Below are positions 42,441-54,574 of a stretch of DNA of 64,000 nucleotides, in pieces. The translations under genes were made by a program, and so were the position numbers. Origin of the DNA: Nephrocerus scutellatus (taxonomy: Eukaryota > Arthropoda > Insecta > Diptera > Pipunculidae); assembly GCA_947095585.1 (NCBI GenBank), contig OX352764.1, forward strand, positions 69,707,536 through 69,771,535. The letters are read 5' to 3'. The first letter of the stretch is position 1; the number at the start of each line of letters is the position of its first letter. Below the pieces are notes generated by a model. It had not been told where the DNA came from and searched no databases. It saw only the letters and a program-made list of their open reading frames with translations.

Positions 42441-43260
42441 TTGAAGAAAATCGGGTACTTTTTTTTATAATATTTGTATGAGTTCTCGTGCGATATTTCC
42501 AATATGGCAGCGGTAAATAAAATCACAATCTCATATTGTTTTCTGTCAAACGCGTATTAATTTTGTTATTGTGAGTAAAATTAATTTTGAGATTTTTTTA
42601 TTAGGTGAAATATATAAAGCGGCTTTTTTCCGTATAACTCAAAAACTAATTTACTGCTGTCTGATGGTACTTTGGAAGCATAACCACAACTATTTACCGA
42701 TTGCGACATTGTTAGTCAAAATGCTTACCATAATTTGTATTATAGTTACAAGCAGAACCTAATCGCCTTAATCACGAATCGTTATATTGAATATTAAAGT
42801 GACTGATTTGATATTGTATGAAGACTGTTTCGTTCATAAGTAAGAAGTGTTACATTACATATGGATAGCGGAAATAACCAGCATTGCCCGGCTGCCCCCC
42901 ACCACAGCTTACCATCCAAATGACTACCAAGATCTTCCAAGACCCACCATAAGATTTTTTAATTTTTTAAAAAATAGCCCGATTTTCTTCAAATTTAAAA
43001 CACATGTTCATTTCCGATGGACAAAACTTTTTGTAAAATTTTTTGAGTGATCGGATGACAACACTTACTATTGAAATTCGGAAGTGATCGGGCCCCGATG
43101 TTGGGGGCTCCCATACAAATTTTTTACACATGTGTGTTTCCGGTGACAACAGTTTTTGTAAAAATTTTGAAGTGAAGCGGCTCTGATATTAATTTTTCCA
43201 AATTAACCCGGTTCCTTTTAGGGAATTTATATGAAAAATGTTTATGGGTTGTTTTTTTTT
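42425..43260. repeat. Modular repeat fragments
   Basis: 42440-42480 has TTTGAAGAAAATCGGGTAC at the broken end of the RTE fragment; 42950-43260 has reversed units (CCCGATTTTCTTCAAATTTA; TTTCCGATGGACAAAACTTT; CATACAAATTTTTTACACATG). Same family as 29345-30660. 42490-42940 between them is AT-rich with nothing recognised. Confidence 0.8.
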
Positions 43261-43516
43261 ATATAACTTAAGATCGCCGGACCTTCAATCAAGGCCCCAA
43301 ACGTTGACGCCAACACCTGCAAAGAACAACAAAGGAAATGCTGACAATACATCTAAGCGAACTGTGAGAAAAGTAGGTTGAGTATTTGCATACGAGGTGT
43401 CGTTATTTTTATTATCACAATTTGTAATTAGTCTTTAACTCTTTTCGAATAAATAAAGATCAAGGCGCTTTGCCTTGTTTCATTTTTTTTAAATAATCAA
43501 CAGTAATTTAGTTAAC

Positions 43517-43534
43517 TGGCGCCCAACGTGGGGC
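43517..43534 (+). other. Primer-binding site, tRNA-Lys1,2 type
   Basis: TGGCGCCCAACGTGGGGC directly follows the 5' LTR end (AATTTAGTTAAC). It is identical to the classical tRNA-Lys1,2 primer site of retroviruses. The right LTR ends with the same TTTAGTTAAC at 49020. Confidence 0.88.
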
Positions 43535-44017
43535 TGCTTAAATCGTGGTATACTCGTAATTCTAACGGCATTTTAAAAAAAGAATACACCAGTAAAACTA
43601 GACGTAAAAGTCAAATTTTAAATCGGGACACTAATGGCATTTAAAAAAATAATATACCCGTAAAACTAGACGTAAAAGTAAAATTCCACACAGTTGAACG
43701 AAAGGACAACAGCCGCTTTGGCCAACACTTTGCAGCAGCCCCGAACCCAGGATCCGTAAAAAGGATGAAAATCGTTAACTTTATTCTCTTAATGTAAGTT
43801 TTATTGTATTGAAAAGAAAAAGAAAATAGCTTTCATTTCAAGTATGTGAATTTTTTAAAATTTATAAGGATTATTCGCATATTATTCGCGAAAAAATAAA
43901 AACTAATTAAAATATCACAAATAAAAAAGAGGTATTAAATGTTATTATTATACTAAATTGCAAGTTTGTTTCGTGATCTTAAGTATTAAGAATAAGTATT
44001 TTTAAAAAAAAAAGAAA
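43535..44017 (+). other. Provirus leader region
   Basis: Non-coding leader between primer site and gag. AAAACTAGACGTAAAAGT occurs twice, near 43594 and 43662, within a roughly 75-base direct duplication. Confidence 0.6.
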
Positions 44018-44756
44018 ATGGCTAACCTAAACAATTAAGTTCGACCGACCTTATTAGATTTTAACCGTGAAAATGGTGCAACCGCCGGTCCTACTCTAAG
44101 CCCTGCCAATAATCGCAGAATGAATAGTGATGATTTAGTTCCACTTATAGCCCGTGTTGTTTCTGAAGCCCTACAAACACAGGGTAGGCAGCCTTTTAAT
44201 TCTCTTTTCAATCCGACAGCAGACATCAATAATGATCTCGATGTCCGCATCAACGTGGGCACAGACAGGAATCTATCCGACATGGATAGAATACCTGACG
44301 TAGTCAAAAGCCTTAGAGAATTCTCGGGGCAGCCCGGAGAGTTTAGCTCTTGGAGAAAGAGTGTTGACAGGGTACTCAAAATCTACGACCACCTCAAAGG
44401 GATTTACCGCAAGCTTGCATCTCTTTGCACAAGCTCCAATGCGCATGACTAATCCACAAATACCTCCCCCTTCACCTATGCAAAGAAATCAGTATGTCAA
44501 CCTACACCCAACTCAGTTCCAGCTCCTAGACGTGACTTCTTTCCAGACAAGCTATTACGATCACAATCCACCTCGACTTCCTACAAAACCAATGGACGTA
44601 GACACATCTGTGAAATCAAAACATTACCAAAACAGACCACACTTTCAAAGACAACCTACTAAGAGGACTCCGTCCCAGCAGGTCAATCTTCCTAATAAAT
44701 ATCGGAGAATCAACCATACACAACAAACTGAAATAGACGATAACATTAAGATGTAG
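44018..44756 (+). pseudogene. Provirus Gag remnant
   Basis: 44018-44452 covers an N-terminal part with LRVVxx-like capsid features (KSLREFSGQPGEFSSWRKSV). A second frame (to 44756) covers a proline/glutamine-rich C-terminal part with TKPMDVDTSVKSKHYQNR. The capsid middle is missing and a stop follows the initiation region. No zinc knuckle remains. Confidence 0.7.
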
Positions 44757-44816
44757 CTGACCAGAAAAAAACGACGGAAAACGACGAGGAGAACCGCAAT
44801 CACTTACAGAGTACAT

Positions 44817-45385
44817 TGACGCTATGCATAACCTTAATTTAGACGAAACAGAAGAAATTGAGGATATCTATTTTTTAGATTACTCATTACCATACGTCGA
44901 ACATATTATGAGGAGCGGAGATAAACTTAAGTTCTTAGTGGACACTAATAAGAACTACATTCAGCCCCCACTTATAAGAAATCCCGTTCCGAATAGTAAA
45001 TCGTTTTTTTGCAAATTCAGTGCGTGGAACCGTCAAGATTACTCACCATACGTTTGTGAACATTTTAGGTCCAACCACCGAAAAGATGATATTCTTTATT
45101 CTGCCTTCACTAATATCATTCGCTGGAATAATAGGCAACGATAGCTTAAAGCAAATGAAAGCCATTATAAATGCGAATGAAAGTTTTATGACGATAGAAA
45201 CAGGTATCAAAATTCCCCTAGGACAACACATATCCCAATCAGTTAATAACCTAAATATAAGAATATCTCATTTGTCTACCACACAGAATAAAAAATTACA
45301 ATCCGTTCTTATCAATTATCCAAATCCACAAATCAGAAATCGATTCGCGAAATTAGTCGAGGACATTCCAAATGAAATTAATTAG
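44817..45385 (+). pseudogene. Provirus protease and RT-entry remnant
   Basis: LDYSLPYVEHIMRSGDKLKF followed by LVDTNKNYIQ is a retroviral-type protease start in which the active-site DTG is now DTN. A second frame continues with FILPSLISFAGIIGNDSLKQ, the protease-RT connection typical of gypsy. RT itself is absent: the next recognisable sequence is integrase. Confidence 0.7.
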
Positions 45386-45960
45386 GAAGAAAAGATCATT
45401 CAAACACACAAAAGAGCACATCGAAATGCCGAAAAGAATAGAATCCTGTTATTAGAGAAGTTCTATTTTCCCAAAATGGCAGCATAATAGTAAATAGATG
45501 CGTCACCTGCAAGACAAGCAAATACGACAGAGATCCTGACAAACCATTTTTCAACCCCACTGCTATTCCTAATTACCCTGGACATACGATTCATATAGAT
45601 ATCTCTTCAACCGAAAAATTTCTTGTCCTCACTGCCTTAGACAAATTCACAAAGTTTGCTCAGGCTCAGCATCCCGAGCGATAGAAGATATCAGACAACC
45701 TCTAAGGGACACACTTTTCAATTTTTGCATTCCTGAAAACGTTGTTATTGACACCGAAAAGTCATTTAATTCAGATTCAATATCAATTATGGAAGACGAA
45801 CTACTGATAAAAATTTTCCGTACTCCCCCCTACTAGGTTCTAAACTGACTCCTACATACGTTAGAGAAATTGTCAAAGAAAATGGGAATAGTATTGTAAC
45901 AACAGAATCAGGTAGGAAAATTCAAAAAAGTAGTATAAAAAGTTCATCTCAAATTTCAGG
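45386..45960 (+). pseudogene. Provirus integrase remnant
   Basis: Integrase zinc domain (KRAHRN; CVTCKTSKYDRDPDK), core (HIDISSTEKFLVLTALDKFT with catalytic D; VIDTEKSFNSDSIS where N would be expected after D) and RTPPY. It then jumps to a C-terminal piece (REIVKENGNSIVTTESGRKI). Stops and frameshifts occur throughout; the catalytic E region is deleted. Confidence 0.8.
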
Positions 45961-46009
45961 GTAACACTTAACGCCGCAAAATGCAAAGTTCAAATACTAG
46001 ACTATACGA

Positions 46010-47086
46010 GACTATCAGATAATAGTCATCAAAACCGGACAAGCTAAGATAAAAACAGAAAACTTCAAAATTATTCACGACGTGGACATCAGACAATACG
46101 ACCACGTAATATCAAAAATAACAAACGTTATCTCACACGACATTACAAGCGACAATCCTTTACACCCATACCTCATTCATGAGCTGCTTCAGTGTCAGGA
46201 AATTTTAGGAAATTTTAAACGCGACTAAACATTCACTGGATTTTATAGGCTCCGCTTAGAAATTGATCGCGGATAACCCCGATCATGAGGATTTTATAAC
46301 GATCAAATAATACTGTATTAAGAAATAACAATAAGCAGGTAAATGAAAACAAGTTATTAAACGATAGACTTAACAATATAACAGATATAACAAACAAAAT
46401 AGCTTCATTTGTGAAAACTAATGTAAAATATAAATTTGAATTTCCATCCAGCACACAATACAAATTAAAACCTATTAAATAAGAATTGGTAAACATAAGG
46501 TTTTACAAAATCAGGCACGAGTATTTAATCACACAAGGAAATACAATTAGCTCTAAACATTTTAAATAAAGAAAAATTGCCTTATGCCACTGCTCAAGAA
46601 GCATGGGAATTTCCAATTACAACTGAAGGGACATTCCAGCAATTAATTGTAAAACCAGTAAAAGAAGGAAGTGCTACTATTGAATTAATTCAAAATCGAA
46701 TGCTCAGGTACAATGATAAATTATATGTTTTAACAAAAGATTGAGGTAATTTTAACGAAATGTCAATTTGTAATCAAATGAATTTATCAGACATCAGTAA
46801 CTCAACCTGTCTACCCAATATTCTAAAAAGTATAAATTCCACATGTAATAAGGTCAGCGGTCAACAGATGCCCACGCTCGAAGAGATAACACCCGGCATT
46901 CTGCTCTTAAATGACTTCAGAGGAACCATCTACATCGACGAGACCCCTCGGAATCTATTTGGAACATTTCTCATAAAAATCAACAACTCTACTATCAAAG
47001 TTCATGGCCTAACATTTACATCACCTTCAATCAAGGCCTCAAACGTTGACCCCAACGAACGTCTGAGCGAACTGTGGGAACAGTAG
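46010..47086 (+). pseudogene. Provirus Env remnant
   Basis: Pieces in three frames, including IIHDVDIRQYDHVISKI (46060), NILNKEKLPYATAQEAWEFP (46560) and, in the best frame (46760-47086), SICNQMNLSDISNSTCLPNI and TFLIKINNSTIKVHG. Spacing and wording fit the errantivirus envelope, a baculovirus F-like fusion protein. The last codons run into the 3' LTR. Many stops; no protein can be made. Confidence 0.65.
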
Positions 47087-47183
47087 TTTGAGTATTTACA
47101 TACGAGGTGTCGTTATTTTTACTATCACAATTCGTAATTAGTCCTTAACTCTCTTCGAATAAATAAAGATCAAGGCGCTTTGC

Positions 47184-48964
47184 AGGACCAGACGGCATAA
47201 TTCCAACCGAACTGCAAAGGACTTCAGACATTATCCTTCCTTTGCTTGAGCCAATTTTCAAAAGTTGTCCTTATCTGGTCTATATTCCAGTCATATGGAG
47301 AGAAGTGAAAGTGGTATTCATTCCAAAAGCAGGTAAATGTTCCCACGTCAGTCCAAAAGACCTCAGACCCATTAGCCTTTCGTCATTTCTTTTAAAAACA
47401 TTAGAAAGACTGATCGAAATCCACCTTGACAAAAGACTTCTGTCCGTCGATCAACACGCGTACTGCAAGGGCAAATCTGTAGGAACAGCTCTGCAGACGC
47501 TAGTAGGTTCCATTAAAAACTCCCTTTATCACAAGGAATACTCAATGGGGGTTTTCCTGGACATCGAAGGCGCTTTTAACAACGTCAAAACATCTGCGAT
47601 CACGGATGCGCTGTCGGTTTTGGGGGTGAACGACTCACTGGGTGAACGACTCACTGGGTGAACTGATTGATCTTCTACTCACAAGTACAAGTAGAAGCTG
47701 AGCTGGACCCCAACATACAAGAAAGAGTCCGTAAAGTGGCACTCTTCTCAAGCAAAAAAACCATAGGATCTAGAGGAGATGTCGGAGCATTTCAACATTC
47801 ACCTGTGCTGGGTGCCGCGGCATAGTGACATTCCTGGTAATTGTATGGCTGATGAACTCGCAAAACACGGAACCACACTACTCCTATGCTATATGATGCT
47901 ATAGTGTTTGGTGGACTGCATTAGATAAAGTGAACAATCGGGACAAACTAAGCAGAGTCCAAAGATCAGCTTGTCTTTGCGTGAGCAGAGCGCTTCGTAC
48001 AACTCTCTCTGTTGCACTGGACATTCTGCTCTACCTTGCTCCACTCGACTCGCGGTTACTCGCCTCAGAGCAATCTCTCAGTGGACCGTGAATGATTTCG
48101 GCCACTTTTCTATCCTGAATTCAGTCAGGACTCCACTTGTTAACTTAGACTACACCATTCCGCAGCTCCACTTCAACAAAAACTTCCAGGTCACCATCCC
48201 CTCCAGGTCTTCTTGGGAGGAAGGGATCTACTTGAAAATTGAAGGAATTCACTACTACACAGACGGATCAAAAACTGATGAAGGGGTTGGCGGAGGAGTC
48301 TTTTAAAAAAGACTAAACCTAAGTCTCTCTTTCCTTCTTCCTTCACTGTAGTGTTTTCCAAGCTGAAATCATGGCTATTAAAGAAGCCTTGTCTTGGCTG
48401 AAGAGTAATGTCATATCTGTTAAGGATATCCACATTTTCTTGGATAGTCAGGCTGCGCTAAAGTCCATGGAATCAGTCTCCACAAATTCCATTCTATCCC
48501 GGAATTGCCGATCGTATCTAGACGAGATGTCGGAGCATTTCAACATTCACCTGTGCTGGGTGCCGCGGCATATTGACATTCCTGGAATACTCGGCCTGGC
48601 TGATGAACTCGCAAAACACGGAACCACACTACCCCTATGCTGTATGATGCTATAGCAAAAACTTATTATAGATGGTCAAACGGCACAACTTGCATAGCAA
48701 CGAAGCAAATCTGGCCCAAAGACGGAAGCTCCATCTGGGAGCGTTTTTTTCAACGATCTCAACGATCTAACCCACATTGACATTAATAGTCTCTCAACGA
48801 TCTAACCCACATTGACATTAATAGTCTCTTGCGCTTTATACGAAGCTCCAAGTGGTTCAACGAGTAGGCGTGGAATTTTGCTAGATCCTTGTGGTATCAC
48901 AAAGGACCTTCATGGTCTAAGTGCGTCGGTTTTGACTGACGGCCACTTCAACCTAACCTAACCT
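47184..48964 (+). mobile_element. 5'-truncated RNase H-bearing LINE nested in provirus LTR
   Basis: AAGGCGCTTTGC is present at 47172-47183 and 48965-48976, a perfect 12-bp target-site duplication of LTR sequence. The insert begins inside RT (GPDGIIPTELQRTSDIILPL; LRPISLSSFLLKTLERLI; GVFLDIEGAFNN), continues with the post-RT region (NRDKLSRVQRSACLCVSRAL), RNase H (HYYTDGSKTDEGVGGGVF; IHIFLDSQAALKSMESV; VPRHIDIPG) and a 3' region ending in AACCTAACCTAACCT. An RNase H segment of about 125 bases appears twice (47772-47897 and 48522-48655). It belongs to the family at 10290-11090. Confidence 0.93.
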
Positions 48965-49020
48965 AAGGCGCTTTGCCTTGTTGCATTTTTTTTAATAAAC
49001 AACTTTGTAATTTAGTTAAC

Positions 49021-50335
49021 TTATATTAAGATAAATAAAATTGTGTAGATAGGAAACTGAGAAAATTATACTTAATTAATGGGCAAAAAAAAGAAAAGAA
49101 ACACATAATAGAAAATTTGCAAATATTGCAAAATTATACAAAACGTAAAGAAGAACTAAATAGCCCAGCGGATGGCATATTCAGTAGACTACAAACTAAT
49201 GCCACTGATTAATTTATTTCGTTTTGGTTTTCGTTCGCAAATGTGAGAAAGATTAAGTTAACCCTTCAACCAATATCAATTCAAAAAAATATCAATTCAA
49301 GATACTCTTGTACGAATTAATATAAAAAAACACTTTTTTTCATTTACTCATACTTCAGAATTAATGAACCCATTTATCGAAGTTGAATTCATCATAACAA
49401 GTAAAATTTTCTGATTGTAAGATATGAAACTAAAATTCTTTTAAGTTAATTCAGTCTTTGTACTGAATTGCAACTATCCATATGCCGAGCTAAGAGGCAC
49501 AGCTTTTCTATTTTTTTAAAACTAATGTATGGAGAACGTTGAGTTTTATATCATGAATCTCTTGCATCATTTTACGAGTTAAATAAATATCTTTAAAGAT
49601 ACAAAAAAAATTTAAGAAAATTTCAATGTAAGTATAAGCAAATATAAGAGTACATAATATGAATATGTAAAATTTTTAATGGTATGCGCACAAATACAAG
49701 CCAGTTTAATACGTGTTTAATGAAAAATAGTACTGGACACTAATTTCCTCCATACTTTGCAATATAAATGGCTTCAGTCATTACCACTGCAAGAATTATA
49801 CCAATTTGCTTCCAAAACCGTTTGAATAGAAATTATGTGCATCCAACCGAAATAATTCATGCAGACAACCAGAATAATTATTTTCTGTTATACATAATTT
49901 TTCGTACTACAACTATCTAGATGTACTGCATTTTATAAAATAATTGCATAATATAACATAATGGGGTCAACAAATCAGCTACTTAGAGTTTTGGAATCTC
50001 ATTCCGATGTTAATATTGCCTCTTGTAAGACAGCCAACCAATTGACAACGACCAACGAAACCGGCTTGCGATTGCAGTAAATTGTTTTGTTCTGTAATCA
50101 TGGCTTGGAATCACTACAAAAGTCGCTTTCTCAAATAAAATTAACAAATTAGGCTGTTTTTCTAGTTGCTGATAGTAATAAAGGTGTATACTAGATTAAT
50201 TAATATATTATGTCCTTAGTTAATTTAAGATGAGTTCTATTATTCTATTCTCTTTATTAATTGAGAAAAGTTTCTGGCCATCTATTTAAATGAGTGCGAA
50301 TAGGGAGAAAAATTTTAAAATTGTTCTAAAAGAAA
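49021..50335. other. AT-rich region, no gene seen
   Basis: No open frame of note and no recognised repeat. Confidence 0.5.
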
Positions 50336-51245
50336 ATAAAAAGTGTGTTCCTTCGAAACGTCAAAGACGCACTGTAACATCGAAGGGAAGTGAATAAACT
50401 TCTCAATGAAGTAATACCAATTGATTTTACGGGTCCAGCGTTTGAATACGTTTAATATGTTCAAATATGTCATATTTGAAAGGAATATTCATAATGAAAC
50501 TTAAACGTAACAGTGTTATTACACTTTTTTGGTTGGAAAGTCACAACAAGCTATTGTCAAACTGCTCCAACATTTGAATGTGAATAAAATATTTGTGTAT
50601 CGGACCATCACACGTTAAAACGATTCTGATAGCATCGCAAAACGCCAAGGACGTGGCCTTAAAAAACTGGAAACTTCGCCAGAAATGGTTCGTAAAGTGA
50701 AGTCACGAATTAAGCGAATCCACGACAAAGTATACAAAAACTGCCAAAAAACTGCACGCGTCCGATAGGAGCATCCGACAGATACTGAAAAATTAACGAT
50801 AATTATTGAAGCCCTACAATACTTAAAATTCGTCGAAAGGCAGTTCGACTTGAAATATTCAAAACGCTAAAACGTATGTACGAACGTAACGATCTCGCCA
50901 ACTTGGTATTCAACAGCTTCTTAGATGGTTTTGGCAGCTGTAACTGCAAATATTCATTTCCCGCTATTCTTTATCGATCAGGGCGTCAGGGTTAATCAAG
51001 AAGTGTACCGAGAAAAGGTATTAAATGCGATGCGTTGATACTTTGAGCATACAAAAAATTCGTTAACAACCGCTGGACATCCCGACACGACTTAGCACTA
51101 TCATATAAAGCTCGTTTCACACAACAATTTTTACAAAGTCACGTTCCAAAATTAATTTCTTCGTAACAATGTCATCTATACCTACCAGATTTGAATCCAA
51201 TGGACCCCCCCTTATGCTCCGTTTTGGAGACCAAGGTGTCAATAA
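50336..51245 (+). pseudogene. Mariner-superfamily transposase fossil 1
   Basis: Read across frames: QQAIVKLLQHLNVNKIFVYR (helix-turn-helix part), RQGRGLKKLETSPEMVRKVK, the catalytic-core piece AAVTANIHFPLFFIDQGVRV, NQEVYREKVLNAM, and near the end LPDLNPMDPP and SVLETKVS. This is the Tc1/mariner DDE transposase order. At least six stops or frameshifts. Terminal inverted repeats were not found. Confidence 0.82.
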
Positions 51246-51414
51246 AAATATATGACATGATATGATATGATTTATCGTAGATTTGCGTTCAATAATTGAA
51301 GAATGCTTTCACAAAATCCGCGTAAATAGTATTTGAAGTTCTAATTAATTTCTGAAACAATTAGTAATCAAGCTAAAATTCATTGCGGTTGACCATAGTT
51401 TCTTTGTAATAAAA

Positions 51415-51610
51415 AGGTGATTGACAGTTTTAGAAATTCGGGTTAATTATTAAAAAACTTATATGGGAGTCCCTCGGCCCTGGAGCATGACAACTTCCAA
51501 ATTTTAATGGAAAGTGTTGTCATCGGAGATACACATGTGTGCAAAGTTTGAATAAAATTGGGCTTTAGGAAGTGGGTTAAAAATTGACCACAAAATTTGA
51601 CCAGCCATCC
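51415..51610. repeat. Modular repeat fragment
   Basis: One and a half plus-oriented units: CATCGGAGATACACATGTGT at 51521, GAATAAAATTGGGCTTTAGG, and a GC-rich 'GGGAGTCCCTCGGCCCTGG' stretch. Flanked at the right by the remnant of the end module (GACCAGCCATCCAGCTG). Confidence 0.85.
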
Positions 51611-51839
51611 AGCTGACTATTAACAGACAGCAATTCTGTAATGTGCTTGCTAGAGGATAAAATAGTAAATATTTTACATTATCAGTATATAAATATTAAC
51701 ACAGTTCCGTGCATTTGCAAACACAAGTGCAATAGCTTAATCAACCCAATAAGTCAGAATGTCAGAATAAGAAACAAAATTGTGAATATTTTAAAACGTT
51801 TAGCAAAACCGCAATCGATTGACATTGTCTAGCGACTAT

Positions 51840-52340
51840 TTGGAGGTATTTCGAACCAATGCAGACTTTTTGGCTGGATTTGTGACGACAGATGAGAGTT
51901 GGTTTCATCACTTTACCCCTAAGACCAAACAGCAATCTTAAGAGGTGAGAAGATGTGGATGACCTGCGCCGAAAAAAGCTAAGCTTAAACTATCGGCGGA
52001 TAAGGTATTAGCATTTGGTGCAAAGGGAATCACCAATACTGATTACCTTGTCAATGGTCAAACCATGAACTTGGATTATATTGCGGTCTTTTGATGTAGT
52101 TGCAAGAGGAAATTGAGAAAAAACTTTCAGGAATGTTAAGGCGAAAAGTTTTATTTTATTAATGCACGCCCACACAAGTCGCGTCAAACTATGGCTGAAA
52201 TCCATATAATTGTGGGTTTGAATTAATTCCGCATCCTCCCTATTTGCCCGATCTCCCTGTGTCTGACTTTCATCCGTTACTCAAACTAAACATCATTTGG
52301 GTGACTAAGATTTTTAATGAAGACGAACGTTCAGTAAACG
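51840..52340 (+). pseudogene. Mariner transposase fossil 2 (different subfamily)
   Basis: ADFLAGFVTTDESWFHHFTP holds the first catalytic D. Then come PKKAKLKLSADKVLAFGAKG, TDYLVNGQTMNLDYIAV, FINARPH (where the second D lies in intact copies) and an eroded C-terminus. The wording is that of classical mariner (DD34D) elements, different from fossil 1. Multiple stops. Confidence 0.85.
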
Positions 52341-52344
52341 TTTT

Positions 52345-52690
52345 TTAAGGCCATGAGTAACGTTTTTTAAAACCAGTGTAATGACTAGATGGCAGATGGA
52401 AGAATTGGGTGAAATAACTATGGTAAGCTTTGTGACAGTATAATAAGTGGAGGTCTATGTTTATGTCATGTACCCAACATACGCATGACTATTTATGTAA
52501 ATTTATATGTATTTATATACGCAACTGTCACATAAAGATACCCGTATGATAGTTATCTCCCTCCCCCTTTTGAAATAATCAAAATACATATATGGAAATG
52601 TGTATATATGCAGTTTGCTGATAACTTTGGTAAGGAATGTTGTTTTAGATTTTTACAGTTCCAATTTCTAACCGTGGCGCCGTGGGTCAG
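52345..52690. other. Spacer, no gene seen
   Basis: AT-rich sequence; nothing recognised. Confidence 0.5.
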
Positions 52691-52693
52691 TGT

Positions 52694-52990
52694 GGGCGCC
52701 GTGGCTCAGTGGAAATGCACATGGCTACTGAGCAGGAGGTTCGTGGTTCGAATGTCAGTAACACCAAAAGTATTTTTCACGGTGTTCCACCTCTCGCGAA
52801 TGGGTGACAAACGTTCCGAGAGCATTAACTTGTCCCGGATAGCTTCTCAATTCGCCGTTCGGATCCGGCATGAAATTGAAGGTCCCTCCCATTTGTACCC
52901 AAAAATATACATGCGCAACACAAATGGTCGCGAGAAGCTAGGCCTTGGGCCACAATGGTCTGTCGCGCCGAATATCATTATTATAATTTC
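52694..52990 (+). mobile_element. tRNA-derived SINE (family B), copy 2
   Basis: Box A TGGCTCAGTGG (52702-52712), box B GGTTCGAAT (52745-52753). A head fragment GCGCCGTGGGTCAGTG is repeated just before it (52677). The body ends in CATTATTATAA-type sequence. The longest of the three copies. Confidence 0.88.
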
Positions 52991-54479
52991 AAACCTTATG
53001 ATTTGTGTTCTGCTGCTAAGGTGTAATAACAAGGACCACAATTGAAATAGCAGTTATGTAGCGCCATTTATTATTACTTATATGCGACTATAGTGTAATA
53101 TTTTGTAGTACACATGATTATTTTAATAATCATGAACTTTTTTGCACGTTATGAGAAAAACTTATCAGCCAGTGTAATACGCACTAAATCTAACGAATAA
53201 ACTTATTTTCGATTTATTCGAGAATAATTTAAAGAAATTAAAGAAAATACATATTATGTATTTATAATTGCAGCTCTAAGTTAATTAATAACAATACATC
53301 ACTGAAGAAATTTAATATCCGTTTTTTCCTGCAATAATTGCATCATCAGCGAAGTGGAAAATAATGTAAAGAAGAATTCTCTTGAATTCACATGATACTG
53401 TGGAAAGTTGTAAATTCTACACATGTAGTAACGTTATATAACGGATAGAAAATGGTCAGTAAATAAGTCAACTAGCCAATGAGTTCTAACAGTGGTCCGC
53501 TGCGCATATAGCAAAAGAATTAGACCGAGATATCTTCTTTTGATTTTGCTTCGTGTAGATATCGATGTGCATTGATGCCGTTCGCGGGAATATTACGGGT
53601 GGTACTATCCGTTGTGTGCGGATTAGAGTTTAATAACTTGTCTTGGGCTTGCCACAATACACATACCATAATAAAGACATCATTAAAGAAGGCGACAAGG
53701 TGTTCTTTGAGCGTTTAAAATTGATTCTTATGAACAATTTTATTGAAAGGTTCAATTGTACACGTAGAAGATTAGGAAGATGACAATGCTTTATATTGTT
53801 AATCGTCATCGCAAGATCGCATTACACTGAAGAAGATGGATAATGGGTAAATATGAAATGAAAAGAATGTAATTTTATACTGTAGATCTACAGAAAACCG
53901 TTATTGTCATCGCGCCATTAGTCCAAATGGATACAACCGAGCTAAGATTTTCCTTCCTCTTTTGTTCGTATCTGTAGACTTCTTTTGGATGGTTAATTAT
54001 AATATTGTGATTACTATAATTCTTAGTCAATGAGAGTTTTCTCTGTAACAGTAACATATAACAGTTATTTAAATATTGTTATTCATGGTCTTTTTTTATA
54101 AGTCAAGTCCACATATATTCGTAACTTTTAAAGTATTTCCGTTTGTACTCTTATTTAAATTTTTGATGTGTTAACATCTGAGGAATAATGGTTAAATTTG
54201 GGTTACTATCGCAGCGTCACCTCGTGAGTCGTGTCGATGTTACTTGTAATTGTGTGTGTGTGTTATTGCGTGGAACTGCCCTGAATCAAAGTTTAATACA
54301 GAAAAGCGTGCTAGTTGTATATGGCTTTGAATATGGAATATGTGTGACAGCACGCATCTAAAGCGTGTGGCGCTTGTTAAAGTTGCTTATCGGGCTAGTC
54401 CCTTAAAAGTAAGGTTGGCACGAAGCCAATATACTCGCCCGTAAAAAATTATTATTACGGAACCCAAAATCAGCCTCGG
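52991..54479. other. AT-rich region, no gene seen
   Basis: No recognised coding, RNA or repeat signal in about 1.5 kb. Confidence 0.5.
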
Positions 54480-54574
54480 ATACACTGGTGAACGACGACG
54501 ACCTCGGCAACGAAAACGGCTAAACGATTTAAGAATTTTCTCATGGAACGTACGCTCACTGTATAGAGCTCGAG
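54480..54574 (+). pseudogene. Endonuclease N-terminus of an RTE-like LINE
   Basis: LRIFSWNVRSLYRARA in one frame matches the start of LINE APE-type endonucleases (W-N-V-R-S/T-L). It is cut off at 54574 by the A-tail of the minus-strand LINE that follows. Confidence 0.65.

Larger units (their letters stand above)
43283..49020 (+). mobile_element. Decayed Gypsy/errantivirus-like provirus
   Basis: Two related LTR segments (43283-43516; 47022-47183 plus 48977-49020) enclose gag, protease, integrase and env remnants in the order of insect errantiviruses. The 3' LTR contains an inserted LINE (47184-48964). The RT/RNase H part of pol is missing, so a large internal deletion occurred before or after insertion. 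All frames are broken. LTRs share TTCAATCAAGGC, GAGGTGTCGTTATTTTT and GATCAAGGCGCTTTGC. The exact 5' end of the LTR is not certain. Confidence 0.9.

Noticed and set aside
48950..48976. Interstitial telomere array
   Set aside because: Only three pentamers, located exactly at a LINE 3' end inside a target-site duplication.
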